A stretch of 9,574 bases of DNA from Candidatus Methylomirabilota bacterium (GCA_022615475.1 JAKEGQ010000094.1:1-9574), one strand, 5' to 3'; positions 1 through 6,668 are shown, counted from the stretch's first letter. The notes: generated by a model not told the origin, from the sequence alone. Translations and numbers: made by a program.

Positions 1-315
1 CTTCTTCTGCTGGCCCGGGGGGACGCAGCCCTTCTTGGCGAGCCCCGGCGGGCAGTGAGCCTTATCTTTGGGGATAGCCACGATCACTGCAGGCGGATAT
101 GGATCGGGAATCCAGTTGCCGGCCTCGAGCCTGACCCAGGTCCCATCCTTGAGTTTCCACTGGACCCCTCCATGCCAGAAGAGATCGTCGCCTCGGGCAT
201 AAACGCCCCACTCCGGGATGAATTGAAATCCCTCCGGAGGCCCGGCCGGAGCGCTTCCCATTCCCAGGGTGAGGAATGCCAGGACCGCTATGACCATGAT
301 GCGCACTGTCTTCAT
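1..315 (-). CDS. Small exported protein with C-P-P-G motifs (C-terminus outside window)
   Basis: Translating the minus strand from the ATG at 315 gives 105 codons that stay open to the window edge, so the C-terminus is missing. Residues 1-24 look like a Sec signal peptide: Lys2 and Arg5, a hydrophobic core at 6-19, and an A-P-A cleavage site ending at Ala24. The mature part is rich in Trp, Gly and Pro and has a repeated W-x-x-x-x-G-x-W-like pattern (FWHGGVQW, then KDGTWVRLEAGNW). It then has two related motifs, HCPPGLAKKG (87-96) and CVPPGQQKK (97-105). Similar PPGLAKKG/PPGQ.KK stretches occur in uncharacterised periplasmic proteins, some annotated as RcnB-like or anti-virulence/stress proteins. 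That link is from memory, and the function is unknown. A GGGAGGG ribosome-binding site lies just upstream (321-327). The gene is divergent from the Pal-like gene. I am confident it is a real gene and uncertain of its role. Confidence 0.68.
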   Translation of the reverse strand, partial: MKTVRIMVIAVLAFLTLGMGSAPAGPPEGFQFIPEWGVYARGDDLFWHGGVQWKLKDGTWVRLEAGNWIPDPYPPAVIVAIPKDKAHCPPGLAKKGCVPPGQQKK

Positions 316-362
316 TGTGCCCTCCCTTGTCTAAGTGATACTCTCTCGCTTCACCTTTTCTT

Positions 363-388
363 CCGATTGCAATCCATGAGCCAATCGG
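363..388. promoter_or_regulatory. Operator-like palindrome cluster in divergent intergenic region
   Basis: GATTGCAATC at 365-374 is a perfect 10-bp palindrome. In addition, CCGATTG (363-369) and CAATCGG (382-388) form a perfect 7-bp inverted repeat with a 12-nt spacer. The site therefore carries three half-sites of the same CAATC(GG) word within 26 bp. It lies between two divergent genes and overlaps a weak -35/-10 candidate (TTGCAA 367-372 and TTAAAC 390-395, 17-bp spacing). This is what a binding site for a dimeric repressor or activator would look like. No regulator gene is in the window, and the identity of the protein is unknown. Confidence 0.4.
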
Positions 389-421
389 TTTAAACTTCCC
401 CCAGCGGACTCTAGATCCGAG

Positions 422-450
422 TCGAGAAGGCTCGCGGGGAAGGTTATAAG
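422..450 (+). promoter_or_regulatory. Candidate sigma-70 promoter for the Pal-like gene
   Basis: TCGAGA (422-427, 4 of 6 to TTGACA) and TATAAG (445-450, 5 of 6 to TATAAT) are separated by exactly 17 bp. Transcription would start near 457, leaving a leader of about 27 nt that contains the AAGGAGGGG ribosome-binding site at 471-479. It is the best-placed promoter for the plus-strand pair, and in GC-rich sequence the AT-rich TTATAA stands out. It is predicted from sequence only. Confidence 0.45.
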
Positions 451-483
451 GGCACGGCCACATAGACGGAAAGGAGGGGTCCC

Positions 484-1035
484 ATGAAGCGGCATTGTCT
501 CAATCTGGGTGGGTTAGCCATCATAGGCGTAGCACTCCTCTTGGTCGGTTGCGCCAAGAAGTCGGGGGTGCAGAATGGGGAGCTGGGGGCGACGGAAGGC
601 AAAATGGGGGAAGAGACGATCACCAAGCCGTCCCTCATCCAGGAGGCCCCTGTGACGCCTGGAGCCGGAGTGCGGACAGGGGGCGGCCCTGGGACGGAGG
701 GCCCGCTAAAGGACGTCTTCTTCGATTTCGACAAGGCTATCCTGACGGACGAGGCGAAGAAGACCCTGGACGCCGACATCAAGTGGCTCAAGGCCAATCC
801 GGCCACTCGGATTGCGGTCGAAGGCCACAGCGACGAGCGGGGGACCGACGAGTACAACCTGGGGCTCGGCGAACATCGGGCCAAGGCGGTCCGGGATTAC
901 CTGGTGGCCGGGGGCATTGATGCCAAGCGAATTACGACCATCAGCTACGGCGAGGAGCGGCCTTTTGTCCTTGGCCATGACGAATCCGCCTGGAAATGGA
1001 ACCGGCGGGCACACTTTGTCATCGCTCCCCGGTAG
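484..1035 (+). CDS. pal: Pal-like peptidoglycan-associated outer-membrane lipoprotein (OmpA C-terminal domain)
   Basis: The product (183 aa) is a lipoprotein predicted to sit in the outer membrane and hold it to peptidoglycan. Residues 1-22 are a type II signal peptide ending in the lipobox L-V-G-C, with Cys23 as the lipidated residue. Residues 24-75 are a Gly/Pro/Thr-rich flexible linker. Residues 78-183 are an OmpA-like domain starting at DVFFDFDKAIL. It carries the diaminopimelate-binding signature EGHSDERGTDEYN (113-125) and the following LGLGEHRAKAVRDYL helix; Asp117 and Arg132 match the conserved peptidoglycan-contacting Asp and Arg. The length is normal for Pal. AAGGAGGGG ends 4 nt before the ATG, which fixes the start. 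Pal usually follows tolB in a tol operon. Here its downstream neighbour is a PilZ-type gene 63 bp away and no tol gene is visible, so it could be a Pal paralogue rather than the Tol-Pal partner. Confidence 0.9.
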   Translation: MKRHCLNLGGLAIIGVALLLVGCAKKSGVQNGELGATEGKMGEETITKPSLIQEAPVTPGAGVRTGGGPGTEGPLKDVFFDFDKAILTDEAKKTLDADIKWLKANPATRIAVEGHSDERGTDEYNLGLGEHRAKAVRDYLVAGGIDAKRITTISYGEERPFVLGHDESAWKWNRRAHFVIAPR

Positions 1036-1098
1036 GGGGTGGGGTGGCATGGATCTTGCTGACTTCATACGTGCGCAAGGCTCTCACGGAGGCAGGAT

Positions 1099-1797
1099 AT
1101 GCCGCCCGAGCAAGCTGCAACGGTCGTCCGATACTACCGCCGCTACCTCCGCTTCCCCCGCTATTTGTCCGTCCGTTGCACGGTTCTTGAAGACCAGGCC
1201 CGGCCAGAGCCCCTCCCCGGAATCACCCGATGCGTGAATTCCGGGGGCCTCGAAATCCTGCTTTCCGAGTCCCTGCCGGTCGAGACGGCAGTGTCGGTTC
1301 AGGTCTCTGGAGGTGCTCCCCTCCGCGGCCGCATCGTCTCGGTCGGCAAGGCCCTGGCCACCGTGCTGGGGCCAAGATTCCCCCACGGAGTGGCCTTCGA
1401 AAAAGCGGTCGAGCCATCCCTCGTCCGCCAATGGGTCTCTCACCCTCAAAAACGGACCCACCCACGGGCCGAGGTCCGGTTCGGCGTCGACTACACCCAT
1501 GAGGGGACGACGGATTTCGGGATGTGTCTCAACCTGTGCGAGCGGGGGTTCTTCATCGCGACCAGGCGCCCCCTTGCGCCAGAGTCGGTGGTCTCCCTCC
1601 GCTTCACCCTGCCCGATGCATCCAAGCCCCTCTCGGTCCGCGGGCGCGTCGCGTGGGTATCCGGCGATGAAAACGACCCGGCCGTTATCACGGGAATGGG
1701 AGTACAGCTTCTCGACCTCGACCCAAAAGCAGCGACCGAGATCAGCGCCCTCGTTGATCGCCTCAGCGCCGACGCATTCAAAGGGAATGCCTCCTAG
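1099..1797 (+). CDS. Two-module PilZ-type protein, possible cyclic-di-GMP receptor
   Basis: The product is 232 aa with no signal peptide or membrane segment, so it is probably cytoplasmic. The C-terminal module (about 115-225) has PilZ hallmarks: R119-T-H-P-R123 (RxxxR), then N145-L-C-E-R-G150 in the place of the (D/N)xSxxG motif, a V-x-W strand (residues 184-186) and GMGVQLLDLD (199-208). In PilZ domains these two motifs wrap around cyclic-di-GMP. Here the usual Ser is Cys147. The N-terminal module (about 11-105) has the same plan: an R14-R-Y-L-R18 element, CVNSGGLEIL at 45-54, and HGVAFE at 96-101. Its second motif has lost the D/N and Ser, so it is probably a non-binding PilZ fold. GGAGG at 1088-1092 with 6-nt spacing supports the start. 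It lies 63 bp after the Pal-like gene in the same direction, so it is likely co-transcribed. The output target is not evident from the window. Confidence 0.8.
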   Translation: MPPEQAATVVRYYRRYLRFPRYLSVRCTVLEDQARPEPLPGITRCVNSGGLEILLSESLPVETAVSVQVSGGAPLRGRIVSVGKALATVLGPRFPHGVAFEKAVEPSLVRQWVSHPQKRTHPRAEVRFGVDYTHEGTTDFGMCLNLCERGFFIATRRPLAPESVVSLRFTLPDASKPLSVRGRVAWVSGDENDPAVITGMGVQLLDLDPKAATEISALVDRLSADAFKGNAS

Positions 1798-1860
1798 TCC
1801 TCCTCCCGTCTCGATAGGGCACCGCCTCGTCCCCTCCTTCCCGACGATCCATTTTTTTCC

Positions 1861-1889
1861 TTTACCCCAGAATCGTTTCGCTCTATAAT
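1861..1889 (+). promoter_or_regulatory. Near-consensus sigma-70 promoter for the FBP aldolase/phosphatase gene
   Basis: TTTACC (1861-1866, 4 of 6 to TTGACA) and a perfect TATAAT (1884-1889) are separated by 17 bp. The expected start is near 1896, giving a leader of about 98 nt before the ATG at 1994. The 196-bp gap to the upstream PilZ-type gene and this dedicated promoter suggest that the FBP aldolase/phosphatase gene is transcribed on its own. The match is strong for such a GC-rich genome. Confidence 0.65.
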
Positions 1890-1952
1890 ATGACCCTCCC
1901 AAGACAAGACAAGGACCCACCTCGGAGGCTTTGACCACCGCTCTGAACGATG

Positions 1953-1969
1953 CGCTTCGTTGAGAAGCG
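1953..1969 (+). promoter_or_regulatory. Hairpin in the leader of the FBP aldolase/phosphatase mRNA
   Basis: CGCTTC (1953-1958) and GAAGCG (1964-1969) form a perfect 6-bp stem with a 5-nt loop. It ends 7 nt before the AAAGGAGGG ribosome-binding site (1977-1985). Near the predicted 5' end, CCCTCC (1894-1899) is exactly complementary to the GGAGGG of that site (1980-1985). The leader could therefore fold to limit ribosome access. No known riboswitch class is recognised, and short stems like this also arise by chance. Confidence 0.3.
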
Positions 1970-1993
1970 GGTTTCGAAAGGAGGGTTGCGACA

Positions 1994-3103
1994 ATGGCCG
2001 GCCAGAAGATCACCCTGAGCGTGATCAAAGCCGACGTGGGGAGCTACACCGGCCACAACCGGGTCCACCCTGCCCTCCTTGAGAAGGCCGGCGAATCCCT
2101 CGAAGCCGCCAAGACCAAGAAGAGTATCGTCGATTATTATGTGGGGCGCTGCGGGGACGATATCGACCTCGTCATCACGCACCGCCACGGGGTCGATTCC
2201 GAGATGATCCATCGCCTGGCGTGGGATACGTTCATGGCCTGCACGACCGTGGCCAAGCGCCTCCACCTGTACGGCGCTGGCCAGGATCTCCTCGCCGACG
2301 CCTTTGCCGGTAATGTCAAGGGGATGGGCCCGGGCGTGGCAGAGATGGAGTTCGTGGAACGGCCGAGCGAGCCGATTGTGGTCTTCATGGCGGACAAGTG
2401 CTCGCCCGGCGCCTGGAATTTTCCGCTCTACCGGATGTTCGCCGATCCCTTCACGTCTGCCGGTCTCGTGATCGATCCCAAGATGCACGAGGGATTCCAG
2501 TTCAGCGTTCTGGACGCCAAGAAGGATGCCCTCATCGACCTAACCTGCCCCGACGAACTGTATGATCTTCTCATCTTTCTCGGGGCCTCCAACCAGTTCA
2601 TGATCACCGAGGTGCGCAGGCGGACCGACGGGGAGATCGCCGCGGCCGCCTCCACGCAGAAGCTCAGCCTGATCGCCGGCAAGTACGTCGGAAAGGATGA
2701 CCCCGTGATGGCGGTCCGGTGCCAGTCGGGACTTCCCGCCGTGGGCGAGGTGCTCGAGGCCTTCACCTTCCCGCAACTCGTCGAGGGCTGGATGCGAGGG
2801 TCCCACTGTGGCCCGCTCATGCCCTGTGCCTTCGATCAGGCAAACCCGACCCGCTTCGATGGGCCACCCCGGGTGGTGGCGGCCGGCTTCCAGCTGGCCG
2901 ACGGACATCTCATCGGGCCCGTAGACCTCTTCGATGATCCCTCCTTCGACGAGACCCGCCGAAAGGCCAATGAGGTGGCGGAGTACATGCGGCGGCACGG
3001 ACCGTTCCAGCCCCACCGCCTGCCCCTGGAAGAAATGGAGTACACCACCCTCCCCCAGGTGATGGGCAAGCTCAAGGATCGGTTCAAGGCGGGAAAGCGC
3101 TAA
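1994..3103 (+). CDS. Fructose-1,6-bisphosphate aldolase/phosphatase (archaeal-type, bifunctional, class V FBPase)
   Basis: This 369-aa cytoplasmic enzyme condenses glyceraldehyde-3-phosphate and dihydroxyacetone phosphate to fructose-1,6-bisphosphate, then dephosphorylates it to fructose-6-phosphate. This makes the step one-way towards gluconeogenesis or sugar-phosphate regeneration. The whole length matches the family: SVIKADVGSYTGHNRVHP at the N-terminus, GDDIDLVITH (54-63), YGAGQDLL (93-100), GPGVAEMEF (112-120), FMADK (131-135), IAGKYVGKDDPVM (227-239), GWMRGSHCGPLMP (265-277), TRFDGPPR, and EMEYTTLP near the end. Asp14, His21, Asp55/Asp56, Gln97, Asp134, Asp235 and Asp236 fit the Mg-binding set. 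Tyr231 and Lys234 fit the Tyr/Lys pair used for aldolase chemistry, with Lys as the Schiff base. AAAGGAGGG at 1977-1985 supports the start. Its own promoter lies upstream, and a hairpin 17 nt after the stop ends the unit. Both activities are expected from conservation, not shown. Confidence 0.95.
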   Translation: MAGQKITLSVIKADVGSYTGHNRVHPALLEKAGESLEAAKTKKSIVDYYVGRCGDDIDLVITHRHGVDSEMIHRLAWDTFMACTTVAKRLHLYGAGQDLLADAFAGNVKGMGPGVAEMEFVERPSEPIVVFMADKCSPGAWNFPLYRMFADPFTSAGLVIDPKMHEGFQFSVLDAKKDALIDLTCPDELYDLLIFLGASNQFMITEVRRRTDGEIAAAASTQKLSLIAGKYVGKDDPVMAVRCQSGLPAVGEVLEAFTFPQLVEGWMRGSHCGPLMPCAFDQANPTRFDGPPRVVAAGFQLADGHLIGPVDLFDDPSFDETRRKANEVAEYMRRHGPFQPHRLPLEEMEYTTLPQVMGKLKDRFKAGKR

Positions 3104-3120
3104 CCCCCCTCGAACGCAGA

Positions 3121-3155
3121 CGGCCGCGGGGCGATTCAGGTTCGCCCCGCGGCCG
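3121..3155. terminator. Strong GC hairpin between convergent genes, probable bidirectional terminator
   Basis: CGGCCGCGGGGCGA (3121-3134) and TCGCCCCGCGGCCG (3142-3155) form a perfect 14-bp inverted repeat with a 7-nt loop. CGAA (3111-3114) and TTCG (3156-3159) can extend it across a 6-nt bulge. It lies in the 95-bp gap between the plus-strand FBP aldolase/phosphatase gene and the minus-strand dnaE, where a shared terminator is expected. No U-tract follows on either strand, so it may work as a U-less terminator, with Rho, or as a 3'-end stabiliser. Confidence 0.7.
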
Positions 3156-3198
3156 TTCGACCTCTGTGCGGGCGTGACCCGCACTTCCCAGGATACCG

Positions 3199-6100
3199 TC
3201 AGGCCGCTCCGACCCTGATAGCTACCGAGCCGGGGCCGGCGATCCGCTCGAGCGCGGAAACGAGCTCTGGCACCGGCCGCACCGTGAGCCCCTCGCCGGC
3301 CTCGATCACGACGGCCGTCGCTCGGTCAAGGTGGAGACGGAGTCGAAGGGGGACCGGTCCGGCAAAGCCCTCGACGGCCGTGCGGATCTGTCGCAAGATC
3401 TCCCCTGAGAGGGCCTCTGCCCGAAGGGCGATTTCCAGCTCGCCCTCCGGCTCTTGCTGGAGATCGCTCAGGGGCCGGACCTCCGTGAGGAGCAGCTTCA
3501 CCGCCTCTTCGCCAATATCAACCTGCCCTTTCACCAGGACCGGATTATCCTTCACGAGAGCGAGCATCCTGCCCCGGTACAGATCGGGGAACACGATGGA
3601 TTCCACGGACCCCCGCAGATCCTCGATGGTGACAAAGGCCATTCGATCACCGCTCTTGGTGGAGATCTCCTTCACGGCCGTGATGATGCCGCAGAGGGTG
3701 ATCATCTCCTTGTCCCTGAGGCTCCCGAGCTCCTCGGTGGTGACTGTGGCATGGCGTTTGCGGAGGGCCTCGTATTCACTCAGGGGATGGCCGGTGATGT
3801 AGAATCCTATGATCTCCCGCTCGGCGGTGAGGCGCTGGGCGTGAGACCATTCCGGCATGTCGTGGAGCTGTGGCGTCTTTGCCCGCCCCACCCCTCCCTC
3901 CAGCATCTCCAGGAGCGAAACCTGTCCCTTCGCCCGATCCCGGAGGAGAACCGAGGCGGCGTCCATGGCCTGATCGACGGCCGCCATCAGCTGAGATCGG
4001 CGATAGCCCAACGAGTCAAAAGCCCCACACTTGATCAGACTCTCGATCACTCGCTTGTTGACCAGCCGGAGGTCCACCCGCTCGCAGAAGTCATGGAGGC
4101 TGCTGAACTTCCCCCCCGTGGTCCGGGCATTCAGGATCGACTGGATGGCCGTCTCACCCAGATTCTTGACCGCCACGAGTCCGAAGCGAATCTTGTCCCC
4201 CACCACCCGGAAGGTGCTCCCCGACTCGTTGACGTCCGGCGGAAGGATCTCGATCCCCATCTGGCGGCACTCCTCGATGTACTTCACCGTCTTGTCGGTG
4301 TCACCCATTTCCGATGTGCAGAGGGCCGCCATGAACTCCATCGGATAGTTGGCCTTGAGATAGGCGGTCTGGTAAGCCACCACCGCGTAGGCAGCGGCAT
4401 GAGATTTGTTGAAGCCGTACCCGGCGAACTGGGCCATGAGATCAAAGATCCTCTCGGCCTTGGCCCTGGGGACGTGCCGGGTCACCGTCCGGTCGACGAA
4501 TTTCTCTCGCTGCCGCGCCATCAGCTCGGGGTTCTTCTTGCCCATGGCCCGGCGCAGGATGTCCGCCTCGCCCATGGTGAATCCGGCCATCTCGCTGGCG
4601 ATCTGCATCACCTGTTCCTGGTAGACCATGACCCCGTACGTCTCCTTCAGGTATTTCTCCATGAGGGGATGGTCGTAGTTGATCTTCACGCGCCCATGAC
4701 GCCGGTTGATGAAGTCCGGGATCATCTCCATGGGGCCCGGCCGGTAGAGCGCCACGAGGGCGATCACATCCTCCAGGCGTTCTGGCCTCAGGCGTCGCAG
4801 GAGGTCCCGCATCCCTGCCGACTCCAACTGGAAGACGCCCGAGGTCCTCGCCTCGGACAGAAGCGTGAAGGTCTGTGCGTCGTCGAAGGGGATCTGATCT
4901 GCCTGCAGGTCAACTCCCCGAGTCTCCTTGAGGAGCTTGAGCGTGTTGGAGATCACCGTGAGCGTCCGCAGGCCCAAAAAGTCCATCTTGAGGAGACCGA
5001 TCTTTTCGATGGCCCCCATGGCATACTGGGTCGTGATCTCCCCTTTGGTCCCCCGGTAGAGCGGGACATGCTCGATGAGAGGTTCTCCCGAGATCACCAC
5101 GCCGGCCGCGTGGGTGGACGCATGGCGGGTCAGCCCCTCGAGCGTCCTGGCAATCTCCCACAGATCGTTCACCTCTGGCCGGGAACGGACGGCCTCGCGA
5201 AGGGGCGGGCTCTGTGCGATAGCCTCGTCCAGGCTGATGTTGAGGACGTTCGGGACCATCTTGGCAATCTTGTCCACCTCGCCGTAGGGCATCCCCAGGG
5301 CACGCCCCACGTCCCGGATCACCGCCTTCGCCCCCAAGGTCCCAAAGGTGATGATCTGGGCGACGTTCTCTTTGCCATATTTCTGGGCGACGTAGCCGAT
5401 GACTTCATCTCGGCGATCGTCGGCGAAGTCGATATCCATGTCGGGAGGTGAGATGCGCTCAGGATTGAGGAACCGCTCGAAGAGGAGGCCGTAGCGCAGC
5501 GGATCGATATTGGTGATGCCCAGCGCGTAGGCCACCAGGCTTCCGGCAGCGGACCCTCGGCCCGGCCCGACCGAGATCCCACGGTCTTTCGCGAAGCGGA
5601 TGAAGTCCCAGACGATCAAGAAGTATCCGGCGAAGCCGATCTTCTCGATCACCTCGAGCTCCCGGGTGAGACGGGCCTTCACCTCCTCCGCAATCTGACC
5701 GTACCGCTGACTCAGGCCACGCCAACTGCACTCGGCCAGATAGCTGTCCAGGGTGTGCCCCGGGGGCGCCTGATAGCGCGGCAGGTGGATCTTGTCGAAG
5801 TCCAGCTGGAGGTTGCACCGCTCGGCGATCGCCACCGTGTTGAGGAGCGCCTCGGACAACTCCGGAAAGAGGTCCGCCATCTCTCGCGGACTCTTGAGGT
5901 AGAACTGATCCGAGGCGAAGCGCAGGCGATCCCGGTCGGCCACCGTCTTGCCGGTCTGGATGCAGACGAGCGCGTCATGGGCCTTGTGATCGCCGGCGTT
6001 CAGGTAATGGACATCGTTGGTGACGACGACGGGCACCTCCAGCCTCTTCGCCATCCGGAGGAGGCCTTGATTGACCGCTCGCTGGGGCTCGATGCCGTGA

Positions 6101-6642
6101 AACTGGAGCTCCAGGAAGTAGTTCTCCCGGCCAAACAGATCCCGGTGCCAGGCGGCCACCTCACACGCCTTCTCCTCCTCTCCGTGCGCCAGCAATTGGC
6201 AGACCTCACTATTGAGACAGCCGCTGAGCGCCAGGAGTCCCTCGTGGTATTGGGCCAGGACCTCTTTATCGATCCGCGGCTTGTAGTAGAAGCCTTCGAG
6301 ATATCCCGCGGTCACCAGCTTGATCAGATTCTTGTATCCGGTCCGGTCCCTCACCAAGAGGGTCAGGTGGTTCGCGCCCTCGTACTGCCCATCCTGGGGG
6401 TAGCGCTCGAGCCGCGATCCGGGAGCGACGTAGACCTCACACCCGATGATCGGCTTGATCCCCTCTTTCTGGGCCAGCCGGTAAAAGTCGATGGCGCCGA
6501 AGAGGTTGCCATGGTCCGTGACGGCCAGCGCGGGCATCTTGAATTCGTGCGCCTTCCGCACCAGCTTCTCGAGATGGCACGCCCCATCCAGCAGGCTGTA
6601 CTGGCTGTGGACATGCAGATGCACGAAGTCCGCGCGCGGCAT
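3199..6642 (-). CDS. dnaE: DNA polymerase III alpha subunit (replicative polymerase DnaE1)
   Basis: The product is 1147 aa, close to the E. coli subunit (1160), and is the catalytic core of the replicative polymerase. The PHP domain (1-about 285) starts FVHLHVHSQYSLLDG and keeps all nine metal ligands: H10, H12, D19, H44, E69, H92, C142, D210, H212. The palm carries GPGRGSAAGS (359-368) and PDMDIDFAD (400-408); D401 and D403, plus D554 in KMDFLGLRTLT, form the catalytic Asp triad. YQEQVMQ (674-680) and RRAMGKKNPELM (697-708) lie in the fingers region. A helix-hairpin-helix region follows, then a probable clamp-binding motif Q907-V-S-L-L911, an OB fold (about 978-1058) and a C-terminal tau-binding-like domain (about 1068-1145). 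I chose the ATG at 6642 because AGGAGGGG (6645-6652) lies just before it and the protein family starts here. A 20-codon upstream in-frame extension to 6702 would overlap guaA. It follows guaA by 50 bp, probably in one operon. Confidence 0.97.
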   Translation of the reverse strand: MPRADFVHLHVHSQYSLLDGACHLEKLVRKAHEFKMPALAVTDHGNLFGAIDFYRLAQKEGIKPIIGCEVYVAPGSRLERYPQDGQYEGANHLTLLVRDRTGYKNLIKLVTAGYLEGFYYKPRIDKEVLAQYHEGLLALSGCLNSEVCQLLAHGEEEKACEVAAWHRDLFGRENYFLELQFHGIEPQRAVNQGLLRMAKRLEVPVVVTNDVHYLNAGDHKAHDALVCIQTGKTVADRDRLRFASDQFYLKSPREMADLFPELSEALLNTVAIAERCNLQLDFDKIHLPRYQAPPGHTLDSYLAECSWRGLSQRYGQIAEEVKARLTRELEVIEKIGFAGYFLIVWDFIRFAKDRGISVGPGRGSAAGSLVAYALGITNIDPLRYGLLFERFLNPERISPPDMDIDFADDRRDEVIGYVAQKYGKENVAQIITFGTLGAKAVIRDVGRALGMPYGEVDKIAKMVPNVLNISLDEAIAQSPPLREAVRSRPEVNDLWEIARTLEGLTRHASTHAAGVVISGEPLIEHVPLYRGTKGEITTQYAMGAIEKIGLLKMDFLGLRTLTVISNTLKLLKETRGVDLQADQIPFDDAQTFTLLSEARTSGVFQLESAGMRDLLRRLRPERLEDVIALVALYRPGPMEMIPDFINRRHGRVKINYDHPLMEKYLKETYGVMVYQEQVMQIASEMAGFTMGEADILRRAMGKKNPELMARQREKFVDRTVTRHVPRAKAERIFDLMAQFAGYGFNKSHAAAYAVVAYQTAYLKANYPMEFMAALCTSEMGDTDKTVKYIEECRQMGIEILPPDVNESGSTFRVVGDKIRFGLVAVKNLGETAIQSILNARTTGGKFSSLHDFCERVDLRLVNKRVIESLIKCGAFDSLGYRRSQLMAAVDQAMDAASVLLRDRAKGQVSLLEMLEGGVGRAKTPQLHDMPEWSHAQRLTAEREIIGFYITGHPLSEYEALRKRHATVTTEELGSLRDKEMITLCGIITAVKEISTKSGDRMAFVTIEDLRGSVESIVFPDLYRGRMLALVKDNPVLVKGQVDIGEEAVKLLLTEVRPLSDLQQEPEGELEIALRAEALSGEILRQIRTAVEGFAGPVPLRLRLHLDRATAVVIEAGEGLTVRPVPELVSALERIAGPGSVAIRVGAA

Positions 6643-6668
6643 CACCCCTCCTGCCTGAGCACCGCCGT

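Noticed and set aside
62..463. 133-codon minus-strand frame overlapping the small exported protein gene
   Set aside because: It is in another frame from the ATG at 315, which gives a signal peptide, a ribosome-binding site and a natural protein. The rejected frame has no such features.
1852..1858. Run of seven T as the terminator of the PilZ-type gene
   Set aside because: No stable hairpin precedes it. It more likely belongs to the AT-richer promoter region just upstream of the -35 at 1861.
1084..2028. 314-codon minus-strand open frame across the PilZ-type gene and the following gap
   Set aside because: It is antisense to a PilZ-type gene with clear motifs and a ribosome-binding site, and it crosses the near-consensus promoter at 1861-1889.
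3454..5451. 665-codon open frame on the plus strand, opposite dnaE
   Set aside because: It lies entirely antisense to the well-conserved dnaE, has a His/Leu/Arg-rich composition typical of reverse-strand frames in GC-rich genes, and shows no recognisable domain.
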